NCBI GenBank assembly: GCA_944388825.1
Contig: CALXKG010000178.1
Location: 1 to 5,811, forward strand
Direction of reading: 5' to 3'
DNA length: 5,811 nucleotides
Source: an uncultured Clostridia bacterium
GTDB lineage: Bacteria; Bacillota; Clostridia; Oscillospirales; Ruminococcaceae
Shown here: one piece after another, positions 1-4,652 of the stretch
Layout of the letters: each line of letters begins with the position of its first letter
How positions within the stretch are numbered: position 1 is the stretch's first letter
Made by a program: the position numbers and the translations under genes
The notes under the pieces: generated by a model
The model's input: only the letters and a program-made list of their open reading frames with translations
Database searches by the model: none
What the model was told of the DNA's origin: nothing

Positions 1-1550
1 TCCAGCTTGTGGATGCCGTCGAAGACGCCGATGCCGTGGGTCACATGGACGACGTAGTCGCCCGGCGACAGGTCGGAGAGCGACCGGATCTCCTCCCCTT
101 TCCGCTTTTTCGGCTTTTTCTGCGGCAGGGTATACGCCCGGGCGGTGGTGGTGAGCGAAAAGCGGATCTCCGGGTATTCAAACCCGGTGGACAGCGTCCC
201 GGCCAGCACGGCCACCTTCCGGTAGCGGATCGCCTTTAAGTCCTTTTCATAGCTGGCGGGGAGCCCCATCCTGGCCAGGTCGGCGGCGAGGTTCTGGGCC
301 GCCTTGTCGGTCCCGGCGAGGACGCAGCAGCAGTAGCCCTGTTCCAGCAGCGGGTCGAGGTCGGATTTTAACAGCTTTAAGTCCCCGTTCCAGCCGGAGT
401 TCTGAAGGGGGGAGAGGTTGATGACGTCGCGGAGCTCCCCAAAACCCCCGTGGGCGAAGGTCTCCAGGTAGATCTCCGCCCGCCCGGAGAGGGCGCCCTC
501 CAGCTGCTCGGGGCTTAAATAAAAGCTGTCCAGCCCCTTGCAGAGCTCCCCTTCCTCAAAGAGCAGCTTTAAATCCTCCTGGTGCTGGGCCCACTGGGCG
601 CGGAGGGTCTCTTTCAGGTCGATATACTCGCTTAAAAAGACCGGCGTGTTTTCCGGGAAGTAATCCAGCAGGGTCGTAAACCGTCCGGTCAGCGGGAAAT
701 ATTTGTCCAGGCTTTCCAGTTCCATACCGGCGTCCAGCTTTTCCAGGTCCTTTTCCAGCTTTTCCCGGGCGGCCGCCGTCTGTTTCCGGCGGCCGAGGGA
801 GGCAAGCAGCGCCCGCAGCTTTTCCTTCAGCTCCCCCTCCCCGAACAGCACCTCCCCTGCCGGGGAGATGGAGAGGGCGGAGAGCGGGTCGGTGCGCCGC
901 TGGGAATCCAGCTCGAAATAGGTGATGGTGTCGATCTCGTCCCCCCAGTATTCGATCCGGACGGGGTTTGGCTCCCCCGGCGGGAAGAGGTCGAGAATGC
1001 CGCCCCGGACGGCGAACTGGCTCACCCCGTCCACCTGCGGGCGGCGGGCATACCCGGCGGCGGAAAGGCGGGAGATCAGCGCCTGCATATTGGGGATCCC
1101 GTTTTGATCCGGGCCGGCGCTGACCGTAAAGGACGCCTGCCGCAGCGCCTCCCGCGCCGCCGTCCGGGAGGACGCCGCCTGGGCCGACGCGACCGTCACC
1201 GGCAGCTGCCCCTGCAAAATGCGGGAGAGGACGCCCAGCCGCTGCTGCTCGTACTCGCCCGAGATGCTCTCCATCTGCCGGTAGCTGTAATCCCGGGCGG
1301 GGAAGACGGCGGCGAAATCCTCTTTCCCTGCCATCGCGTTTAAATCGGCCGCCAGCCGGGCCGCCGCCAGGTCGTCCTGGGTCAGGACCAGCAGCGGGCG
1401 GTCCAGATCAGCCGCCGCCGCATAGATAAAGTTGGCTTTGTGGATCGCCGACAGGCCGACGCAGAGGAACGGGGCGGCCCCTTTTTTGATGTTGTCGATC
1501 ATCCGGCCATAGCCGGCAAGGCTGTGAGCCACTGCTGTAAACAGCTTCAA
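1..1550 (-). CDS. mfd: Transcription-repair coupling factor Mfd, N-terminal part (partial)
   Basis: Mfd is a cytoplasmic DNA translocase that displaces RNA polymerase stalled at DNA damage and recruits UvrA for nucleotide excision repair. I translated 516 residues in one uninterrupted frame; full-length proteins are about 1150, so the translocase half lies beyond the left edge. Residues about 20-400 form the UvrB-like module: its Walker A region near residues 28-40 (FLCVGLSAIHKAN) lacks the GKT signature, as expected for Mfd, and the conserved VRGGILDLFP block is at 181-190. The RNA polymerase-interacting (CarD-like) domain begins with LSPGDYVVHVTHGIG at 494-508. Start choice: a TTG at 1550-1548 encodes MKLFTAVAHS, has in-frame stops just upstream and an AAGGGAG site 11 nt before it; the next candidates, GTG codon 7 and ATG codon 17, have no ribosome binding site. 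It lies downstream of pth, as in Bacillus, but without the small fin gene between them. Confidence 0.95.
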   Translation of the reverse strand, partial: MKLFTAVAHSLAGYGRMIDNIKKGAAPFLCVGLSAIHKANFIYAAAADLDRPLLVLTQDDLAAARLAADLNAMAGKEDFAAVFPARDYSYRQMESISGEYEQQRLGVLSRILQGQLPVTVASAQAASSRTAAREALRQASFTVSAGPDQNGIPNMQALISRLSAAGYARRPQVDGVSQFAVRGGILDLFPPGEPNPVRIEYWGDEIDTITYFELDSQRRTDPLSALSISPAGEVLFGEGELKEKLRALLASLGRRKQTAAAREKLEKDLEKLDAGMELESLDKYFPLTGRFTTLLDYFPENTPVFLSEYIDLKETLRAQWAQHQEDLKLLFEEGELCKGLDSFYLSPEQLEGALSGRAEIYLETFAHGGFGELRDVINLSPLQNSGWNGDLKLLKSDLDPLLEQGYCCCVLAGTDKAAQNLAADLARMGLPASYEKDLKAIRYRKVAVLAGTLSTGFEYPEIRFSLTTTARAYTLPQKKPKKRKGEEIRSLSDLSPGDYVVHVTHGIGVFDGIHKL

Positions 1551-1561
1551 GCGGTATCGGA

Positions 1562-1568
1562 CTCCCTT
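1562..1568 (-). promoter_or_regulatory. Ribosome binding site of mfd
   Basis: AAGGGAG on the minus strand lies 11 nt before the TTG at 1550. It is the only good Shine-Dalgarno match near the 5' end of this gene, and it decides the non-ATG start. The spacing is slightly long. Confidence 0.6.
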
Positions 1569-1597
1569 CTATCACGCGGACAATCGCCTGATGCTTC

Positions 1598-1612
1598 CAG
1601 TATACCATACTG
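1598..1612. repeat. Perfect inverted repeat over the mfd -10 box, candidate operator
   Basis: On the minus strand, CAGTAT and ATACTG flank a GGT centre, giving a perfect 6-bp inverted repeat. It covers the whole -10 element of the proximal mfd promoter. A repressor bound here would block polymerase. However, part of the symmetry comes from the TATA-like -10 itself, so a regulatory role is inference only. Confidence 0.35.
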
Positions 1613-1626
1613 AAAACGTTTTACAA
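1599..1626 (-). promoter_or_regulatory. Proximal sigma-A-type promoter of mfd, extended -10
   Basis: On the minus strand, TTGTAA (1626-1621) is followed by 16 nt and TATACT (1604-1599). A TGG directly before the -10 box gives an extended -10. Transcription would begin near 1592, about 40 nt before the TTG start of mfd. The -10 box lies inside the inverted repeat at 1598-1612. Confidence 0.65.
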
Positions 1627-1634
1627 GCGGTTTA

Positions 1635-1663
1635 TCTATACTCTTTTTATATATTCTTCTCAA
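1635..1663 (-). promoter_or_regulatory. Distal sigma-A-type promoter of mfd
   Basis: On the minus strand, TTGAGA (1663-1658), a 17-nt AT-rich spacer and TATAGA (1640-1635) match the housekeeping promoter pattern. It lies in the AT-rich gap between pth and mfd, about 35 bp upstream of the second promoter. I see no terminator in this gap, so transcripts from pth may also read into mfd. Confidence 0.55.
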
Positions 1664-1687
1664 CTTTTGGATATAAGCGGGGGCCGG

Positions 1688-2311
1688 TCAGCCGTTAAAC
1701 TTCGCCATCGCCCCGTCAAAGTCCCCTTTGATGATCATTTCGGCCGCCGGCAGGCAGTTTTCCGCCGCCCGGTCGATCTCCGCCCGTTCCGCCCCGGTAA
1801 ACCGGGAGAGCACCCAGTCGGCCAGGTCGTATTCCGGCCGGGGTTTGCCCCCGACTCCGACCTTGATCCGGGGGAAGGCGTCGGTCCCCAGATAATCGAT
1901 GATGCTTTTGATCCCATTATGCCCGCCGGCGCTCCCCTTTTTCCGCAGCCGCATCTTCCCGGGCGGCAGGGAGATGTCGTCGAAGATCACCAGCACCCGC
2001 TCAGGCGGGATCTTGTAAAAGGAAGCCGCCTTTTCGACCGCGGTGCCGGAAAGGTTCATATAGGTCACCGGCTTCATCAGCAGCACCCGCTGCCCGGCGA
2101 TCACCCCTTCGGCGGTCAGGGCGTCGAACTTTTTGCGGAGGATCTCGGTCCCAAGCTCCTTCGCCACCCGGTCGATGCAGATAAAGCCGGTGTTGTGGCG
2201 GGTGTTTTCGTATTTGCGGTCGGGGTTGCCCAGACCGACCAGCAGCCAGCCGGGCGGGGAAACGGCTTTCCGCCCGGCCTCCAGTTTTGCAAAAGCGTCA
2301 AAAATCGACAT
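1688..2311 (-). CDS. pth: Peptidyl-tRNA hydrolase
   Basis: Pth cleaves the ester bond of peptidyl-tRNAs that fall off the ribosome, recycling tRNA in the cytoplasm; it is normally essential. The 207-residue protein has all family signatures: VGLGNP at 25-30 with N29, NTRHNTGF at 36-43 with catalytic H39, KPVTYMNLSG at 80-89 with N86, FDDISLPPG at 110-118 with D111, and GGHNGIKS at 129-136 with H131 and N132. These correspond to E. coli N10, H20, N68, D93 and N114. Family members usually start a few residues before the VGLGNP motif; here about 20 extra residues (MSIFDAFAKLEAGRKA...) precede it. The ATG at 2311 is the only plausible start, because a TAG lies nine codons upstream in frame with no start codon between. 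It has its own promoter and a structured leader, and mfd follows 137 bp downstream. Confidence 0.97.
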   Translation of the reverse strand: MSIFDAFAKLEAGRKAVSPPGWLLVGLGNPDRKYENTRHNTGFICIDRVAKELGTEILRKKFDALTAEGVIAGQRVLLMKPVTYMNLSGTAVEKAASFYKIPPERVLVIFDDISLPPGKMRLRKKGSAGGHNGIKSIIDYLGTDAFPRIKVGVGGKPRPEYDLADWVLSRFTGAERAEIDRAAENCLPAAEMIIKGDFDGAMAKFNG

Positions 2312-2320
2312 GGCAAATGT

Positions 2321-2355
2321 CTTTTCCAGAGGTATCTACCCCTGGAAAAACTCCC
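2321..2355 (-). promoter_or_regulatory. Leader hairpin of pth with two candidate Shine-Dalgarno sequences
   Basis: In the pth transcript, TTTTCCAGGGGTA (2349-2337) pairs with TACCTCTGGAAAA (2334-2322), giving a 13-pair stem. One pair is G-U and exists only in the minus-strand RNA; on the plus strand it is an A-C mismatch. The turn is only GA, so in practice the stem is 12 pairs with a 4-nt loop. A strong purine tract, AGGAAGGGAG, ends at 2351, just before the stem, and would sit 11 nt from the ATG if the stem is looped out. A weaker GGAAAAG (2327-2321) is mostly buried in the 3' arm. The structure may therefore present or hide the ribosome binding site. Confidence 0.55.
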
Positions 2356-2369
2356 TTCCTGTTATTTTT

Positions 2370-2390
2370 GCCCGGGCGGAAACCCGGGGC
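2370..2390 (+). terminator. GC-rich hairpin followed by a T tract, possible plus-strand terminator
   Basis: CCCGGG at 2371-2376 and 2383-2388 form a 6-bp stem around CGGAAA, with a G-C closing pair across a bulged G. On the plus strand TTTTCTTTT follows at once, as in an intrinsic terminator, although no plus-strand gene lies to the left. It could stop antisense transcription of pth before the rightward promoter. In the pth mRNA it is simply a leader hairpin without a U tract. Confidence 0.4.
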
Positions 2391-2417
2391 TTTTCTTTTG
2401 GATCGATTGGCATATCT

Positions 2418-2446
2418 ATTGTAGCACAGCGGGCGGGAAGAATCAA
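2418..2446 (-). promoter_or_regulatory. Sigma-A-type promoter of pth, extended -10
   Basis: On the minus strand, TTGATT (2446-2441), a 17-nt spacer and TACAAT (2423-2418) form a good housekeeping promoter. TGC directly before the -10 box supplies an extended -10. The predicted start near 2411 leaves a leader of about 100 nt before the pth ATG. Confidence 0.7.
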
Positions 2447-2450
2447 CGAC

Positions 2451-2469
2451 CGTCCTGTCCAGACAGACG
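2451..2469. repeat. Inverted repeat between two divergent -35 boxes, candidate operator
   Basis: CTGTC (2455-2459) and GACAG (2462-2466) are perfect inverted arms around CA. They extend to CGTC(C)TGTC and GACAGACG with a single extra C. The element fills most of the 24 bp between the -35 boxes of the pth promoter (2441-2446) and the rightward promoter (2471-2476), where one bound regulator could affect both. No regulator gene is visible here, so the role is inferred from position. Confidence 0.4.
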
Positions 2470-2470
2470 A

Positions 2471-2499
2471 TTGAAAAAAGCGCATTTTTTCGCTATAAT
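2471..2499 (+). promoter_or_regulatory. Near-consensus sigma-A promoter of the CPBP gene
   Basis: TTGAAA (2471-2476), a spacer of exactly 17 nt and a perfect TATAAT (2494-2499) make this the best promoter match in the window. Transcription should start near 2506, about 70 nt before the ATG of the CPBP protease gene. Confidence 0.8.
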
Positions 2500-2515
2500 G
2501 GAGATAAAAAAGCAC

Positions 2516-2530
2516 CGCGCCCTGGGCGCG
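2516..2530 (+). other. Small GC hairpin in the leader of the CPBP gene
   Basis: CGCGCC and GGCGCG pair perfectly around CTG, about 10 nt after the predicted transcription start. No T tract follows, so it is not a terminator. It may stabilise the 5' end of the mRNA. In such GC-rich DNA, chance is also possible. Confidence 0.35.
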
Positions 2531-2559
2531 ACGGAAACCCCTCTCTGAAACCTGTGCAC

Positions 2560-2566
2560 AAAGGAG
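2560..2566 (+). promoter_or_regulatory. Ribosome binding site of the CPBP gene
   Basis: AAAGGAG lies 8 nt before the ATG at 2575. This ideal spacing selects that ATG over the in-frame GTG at 2554, which begins upstream of the site and has no Shine-Dalgarno of its own. Confidence 0.85.
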
Positions 2567-2574
2567 CGTACGTT

Positions 2575-3792
2575 ATGAACCGACAATCCTATCCCCCGCC
2601 GGAGGGCGGGCATAACGCCGGACGGTGGTCCGGCCGCTGGACGCCGCCGGGAGCGCCGCCTCCCCCGGCGGGAAACGGCCCCGGCGGCTGGGACGGGCGG
2701 CCGGGCGGATACCCGGCGCCGGATAAGCGGCAGCTGCGGCTGGCGGTCAAACGGGCGGTCCGGCTGGTGCTGCCGTCCCTTCTGATCCTTTTCCTTGTGG
2801 AATACGCCTTTGCGTTCGCGGCGGGGGGCTTTATCGGCGCTTACGCCGCCCGGGCCTACTGGGATACCGCCAGTTTCCCGCCGGACACCTATTACGGCAT
2901 CCCCTACGGGCTGTATGACTTCCTGACCGGCTACCTGCCGGTGCTGGCCGGGGAGGCGGCCGCCCTTGTGTTTTTGCGGGCGCGGACGGGGCTGCGGATT
3001 TCCGCCTTTTTTGCCCGGCCGGAAGTCCCGGCGCGGGAGGCCCGGCCGGCAGGTGGCCGGTTTACGCCGGAAACGCCGCCCCTTTCCGGCCCGGCGCTCG
3101 CCGGGTGGGTCGCGTTTGCCGCGGCGGCCGGGATCGGCGTGTCGATGCTGGGGCAGGTCTGCGCGATGGTCGAGTTAAACTTCCTCTATTCGATCGGTTT
3201 CCCCCTCTATTCCCCCGATTTTTCGACCGAGGGGTATACCCTTTTCGACACCATCCTCTGCAACCTCTATATCTGCGTCGCCGGGCCGGTGATCGAGGAG
3301 CTGGTCTTCCGGGGGTACCTGCTGCGGGTGCTGCGGCGCTGCGGCGCCCTCTTTTCCGTCCTGGTCACCGCCGTCTTTTTCGCCCTCTTCCATATGAACC
3401 TGGTGCAGCTGTTTACCCCGCTGTTTGTGGGGGCGTTCCTGGCGCTGCTCACCCTGCGGACAAAGTCGCTTATCCCGGCGATCTGCTGCCACATCCTGAA
3501 CAACACCCTGTCGACCCTGACCAGCTATATCCCCTTTTCCGGCGATTTTGCGCTGGGGCTGTTCACGCTCGGGCAGATCGCCCTCTTCCTCGCCGTTTTC
3601 GCCCTCTTCTGGGCGCTGTGGGGGCGGACGTTCCGGCCGTTTTTGCGGGACGGGGGGCAGGACGGGCTGCGGCTTTCGGAAAAGCTGGGCGCGGCCTTTA
3701 CCAGCTGGCCGTCGGCGGTGTTTATCTGCGTCTATATCGGGATGATCGCCTATTCGACGGTTGCCAGCTGGCTGATGGCCGGTTCCTGGTGA
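2575..3792 (+). CDS. CPBP-family intramembrane metalloprotease
   Basis: This 405-residue membrane protein belongs to the CPBP/CAAX-protease (ABI) family, glutamate-type intramembrane proteases of the Rce1 fold. Three family motifs are present within membrane segments: EELVFRG at 241-247 (E241, E242, R246), FALFH at 269-273 (H273), and HILNN at 306-310 (H306, N310). All expected catalytic residues are there, so an active protease is likely; its substrate cannot be read from the sequence. About eight or nine hydrophobic segments are visible, including roughly 64-87, 114-134, 175-198, 225-240, 258-275, 325-348 and 380-402. Residues 1-50 are half proline and glycine, with three tryptophans, and are probably an unstructured tail. 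The gene has its own promoter and terminator and is not in an operon. Known roles of the family include bacteriocin self-immunity and peptide maturation; nothing nearby points to either. Confidence 0.92.
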   Translation: MNRQSYPPPEGGHNAGRWSGRWTPPGAPPPPAGNGPGGWDGRPGGYPAPDKRQLRLAVKRAVRLVLPSLLILFLVEYAFAFAAGGFIGAYAARAYWDTASFPPDTYYGIPYGLYDFLTGYLPVLAGEAAALVFLRARTGLRISAFFARPEVPAREARPAGGRFTPETPPLSGPALAGWVAFAAAAGIGVSMLGQVCAMVELNFLYSIGFPLYSPDFSTEGYTLFDTILCNLYICVAGPVIEELVFRGYLLRVLRRCGALFSVLVTAVFFALFHMNLVQLFTPLFVGAFLALLTLRTKSLIPAICCHILNNTLSTLTSYIPFSGDFALGLFTLGQIALFLAVFALFWALWGRTFRPFLRDGGQDGLRLSEKLGAAFTSWPSAVFICVYIGMIAYSTVASWLMAGSW

Positions 3793-3824
3793 AAAATCCC
3801 GTAAATTCTGCACAGATCCAATCG

Positions 3825-3868
3825 AAAAGCGGTTTTATCGGCACATTTTGCCGGTAAACCCGCTTTTT
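3825..3868 (+). terminator. Strong intrinsic terminator after the CPBP gene
   Basis: Arms at 3825-3843 and 3849-3867 pair over 8 + 10 positions, with one internal T/C mismatch and one G-U pair, around a CATTT loop. The 3' arm ends in TTTTT, with more T-rich sequence beyond. It begins 32 bp after the CPBP stop codon and separates that gene from the sigma factor promoter. The AAAA at the left foot means it could also act on leftward transcripts. Confidence 0.85.
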
Positions 3869-3873
3869 CCGTC

Positions 3874-3902
3874 TTTTCAAACCGGCGGAAAGCTGATATA
3901 AT
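3874..3902 (+). promoter_or_regulatory. Promoter of the sigma factor operon, extended -10
   Basis: TTTTCA (3874-3879), a 17-nt spacer and a perfect TATAAT (3897-3902) preceded by TGA give a typical extended -10 housekeeping promoter with a weak -35. It starts six bases after the CPBP terminator. Transcription from about 3908 would give a leader of about 205 nt. I found no clear ECF-type promoter (GGAAC/TGAAAC with a CGTC-like -10) that would indicate autoregulation. Confidence 0.7.
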
Positions 3903-3907
3903 GATAT

Positions 3908-4114
3908 ATAACAGAATGGTTTATGTGTGAAAGTTTCCGGCGGACGCCCTGCCTGCCAGGATTTTCCGGAAATTTTTTCTCCCCGGCTGCAACAGATGCG
4001 CCGGAAATGGACACTATATAGACGAGAAGGATAAACGTGGGGTTTTTATGCCCTTCTTTATGCCGGGTCCGTTTCCCGTGGACGCCATCTGAGACCCGAA
4101 AGCGAGGTGAGGAT
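3908..4114 (+). promoter_or_regulatory. Long leader of the sigma factor operon with inverted repeats
   Basis: This untranslated stretch of about 205 nt is far longer than translation needs. TTTCCGGCG (3934-3942) is the exact reverse complement of CGCCGGAAA (3999-4007), a possible 9-bp stem enclosing 56 nt. Between them is a 10-bp palindrome, TTTCCGGAAA (3963-3972), so the same heptamer occurs three times. Nearer the gene, GGGTC and GACCC (about 4064-4097) could close another stem just before the ribosome binding site. It matches no riboswitch class or noncoding RNA that I recognise. It could be an RNA control element, a protein-binding region, or chance. Confidence 0.4.
4104..4110 (+). promoter_or_regulatory. 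Ribosome binding site favouring the GTG start at 4115
   Basis: GAGGTGA lies 4 nt before the GTG at 4115, and its GAGG core 7 nt before. This start puts sigma region 2 at the usual distance from the N-terminus. A rival in-frame GTG at 4037 has AAGGA 5 nt upstream and would add 26 residues. Confidence 0.65.
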
Positions 4115-4627
4115 GTGCCGGAGGGTTACGAGCTGGTCGCTGCGGCGCGCGCAGGCGACAAGGAAGCCTTTGGCGCCCTGTACGCCGCTATTTATACCGA
4201 CCTTTACAAATTCGCCTACTACCTGCTGAAAAACGAGGAAGACGCCAAGGACGCCGTCAGCGACGCGGTGATGGACGCCTACGCCGGCATTTCCAAACTC
4301 CGTTCGGAAGAAGCCTTTAAGGCCTGGATGTTCCAGATCCTTTCGGCCAAGTGCAAGCGGAAGCTGAAAGAATACGCGACCCAGGGCCGCAACGCGCCCC
4401 TGGAGGACGCGGAAGACCTGGCGGTCAGCGGGAAGGAAGAATCACTGGAGCTGAAAAGCGCCTTTGAGTCCCTCTCGGACGACGAACGGACGATCATCTC
4501 GATGAACGTCTTCGGCGGGTACGACAGCGGCGAGATCAGCAAAATACTTAAAATGAACCGAAATACCGTCCGTTCCAAGCAGTCGCGGGCCTTAAGCAAG
4601 CTCAAAGCCCTGCTGGGCGGGCGGTGA
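4115..4627 (+). CDS. ECF-like sigma-70 family RNA polymerase sigma factor
   Basis: This 170-residue protein has the two-domain form of extracytoplasmic-function sigma factors, which direct RNA polymerase to a special promoter set. Region 2 spans about residues 8-87: LVAAARAGDKEAFGALY at 7-23, the core-binding helix around YLLKNEEDAKDAVSDAV at 36-52, and the -10-recognising helix around AFKAWMFQILSAKCKRKLK at 67-85. An acidic linker follows. Region 4 spans about 112-167, with SLSDDERTIISMNVFGGYD and a helix-turn-helix, SGEISKILKMNRNTVRSKQ, at 138-156. Regions 1 and 3 are absent, as expected for ECF sigmas. I prefer the GTG at 4115; an extended form from 4037 would add a Cys/Pro/Arg-rich N-terminus unlike the family. 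The membrane protein gene follows after 25 bp with its own ribosome binding site, so the two are almost certainly co-transcribed. Confidence 0.9.
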   Translation: MPEGYELVAAARAGDKEAFGALYAAIYTDLYKFAYYLLKNEEDAKDAVSDAVMDAYAGISKLRSEEAFKAWMFQILSAKCKRKLKEYATQGRNAPLEDAEDLAVSGKEESLELKSAFESLSDDERTIISMNVFGGYDSGEISKILKMNRNTVRSKQSRALSKLKALLGGR

Positions 4628-4636
4628 TCCCGAAAG

Positions 4637-4644
4637 AAAGGAGG
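4637..4644 (+). promoter_or_regulatory. Ribosome binding site of the beta-propeller gene
   Basis: AAAGGAGG lies 8 nt before the GTG at 4653. It is a full-strength site in the 25-bp gap after the sigma factor stop codon, so the downstream protein should be made independently and well. Confidence 0.85.
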
Positions 4645-4652
4645 ATAGCCCT

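Noticed and set aside
1408..1608. Minus-strand ATG reading frame of 66 codons at the mfd 5' end
   Set aside because: It is out of frame with mfd, starts inside the proximal -10 region and ends where mfd coding sequence is clear.
1667..2548. Open reading frame of 293 codons on the plus strand, antisense to pth
   Set aside because: It mirrors pth, which has every catalytic residue; the antisense product is Pro/Gly/Arg/His-rich without recognisable domains and runs through the terminator-like hairpin and both divergent promoters.
2554..2574. GTG start adding seven residues to the CPBP protein
   Set aside because: This start overlaps the AAAGGAG site that serves the ATG at 2575, and it has no Shine-Dalgarno of its own.
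3175..3813. Minus-strand reading frame opposite the CPBP gene
   Set aside because: It is a charged Gln/Pro/Arg-rich shadow with no domain; the opposite strand has the intact catalytic motifs.
3105..3857. Long out-of-frame plus-strand reading frame over the CPBP gene and its terminator
   Set aside because: It gives an Arg/Pro/Gly-rich product and overlaps the three protease motifs in another frame; it has no ribosome binding site and ends inside the terminator.
4048..4092. Possible 14-codon leader peptide (ATG to TGA) before the sigma factor
   Set aside because: It has only a weak G-rich tract upstream and no run of repeated codons that would suggest attenuation; chance is the simpler explanation.
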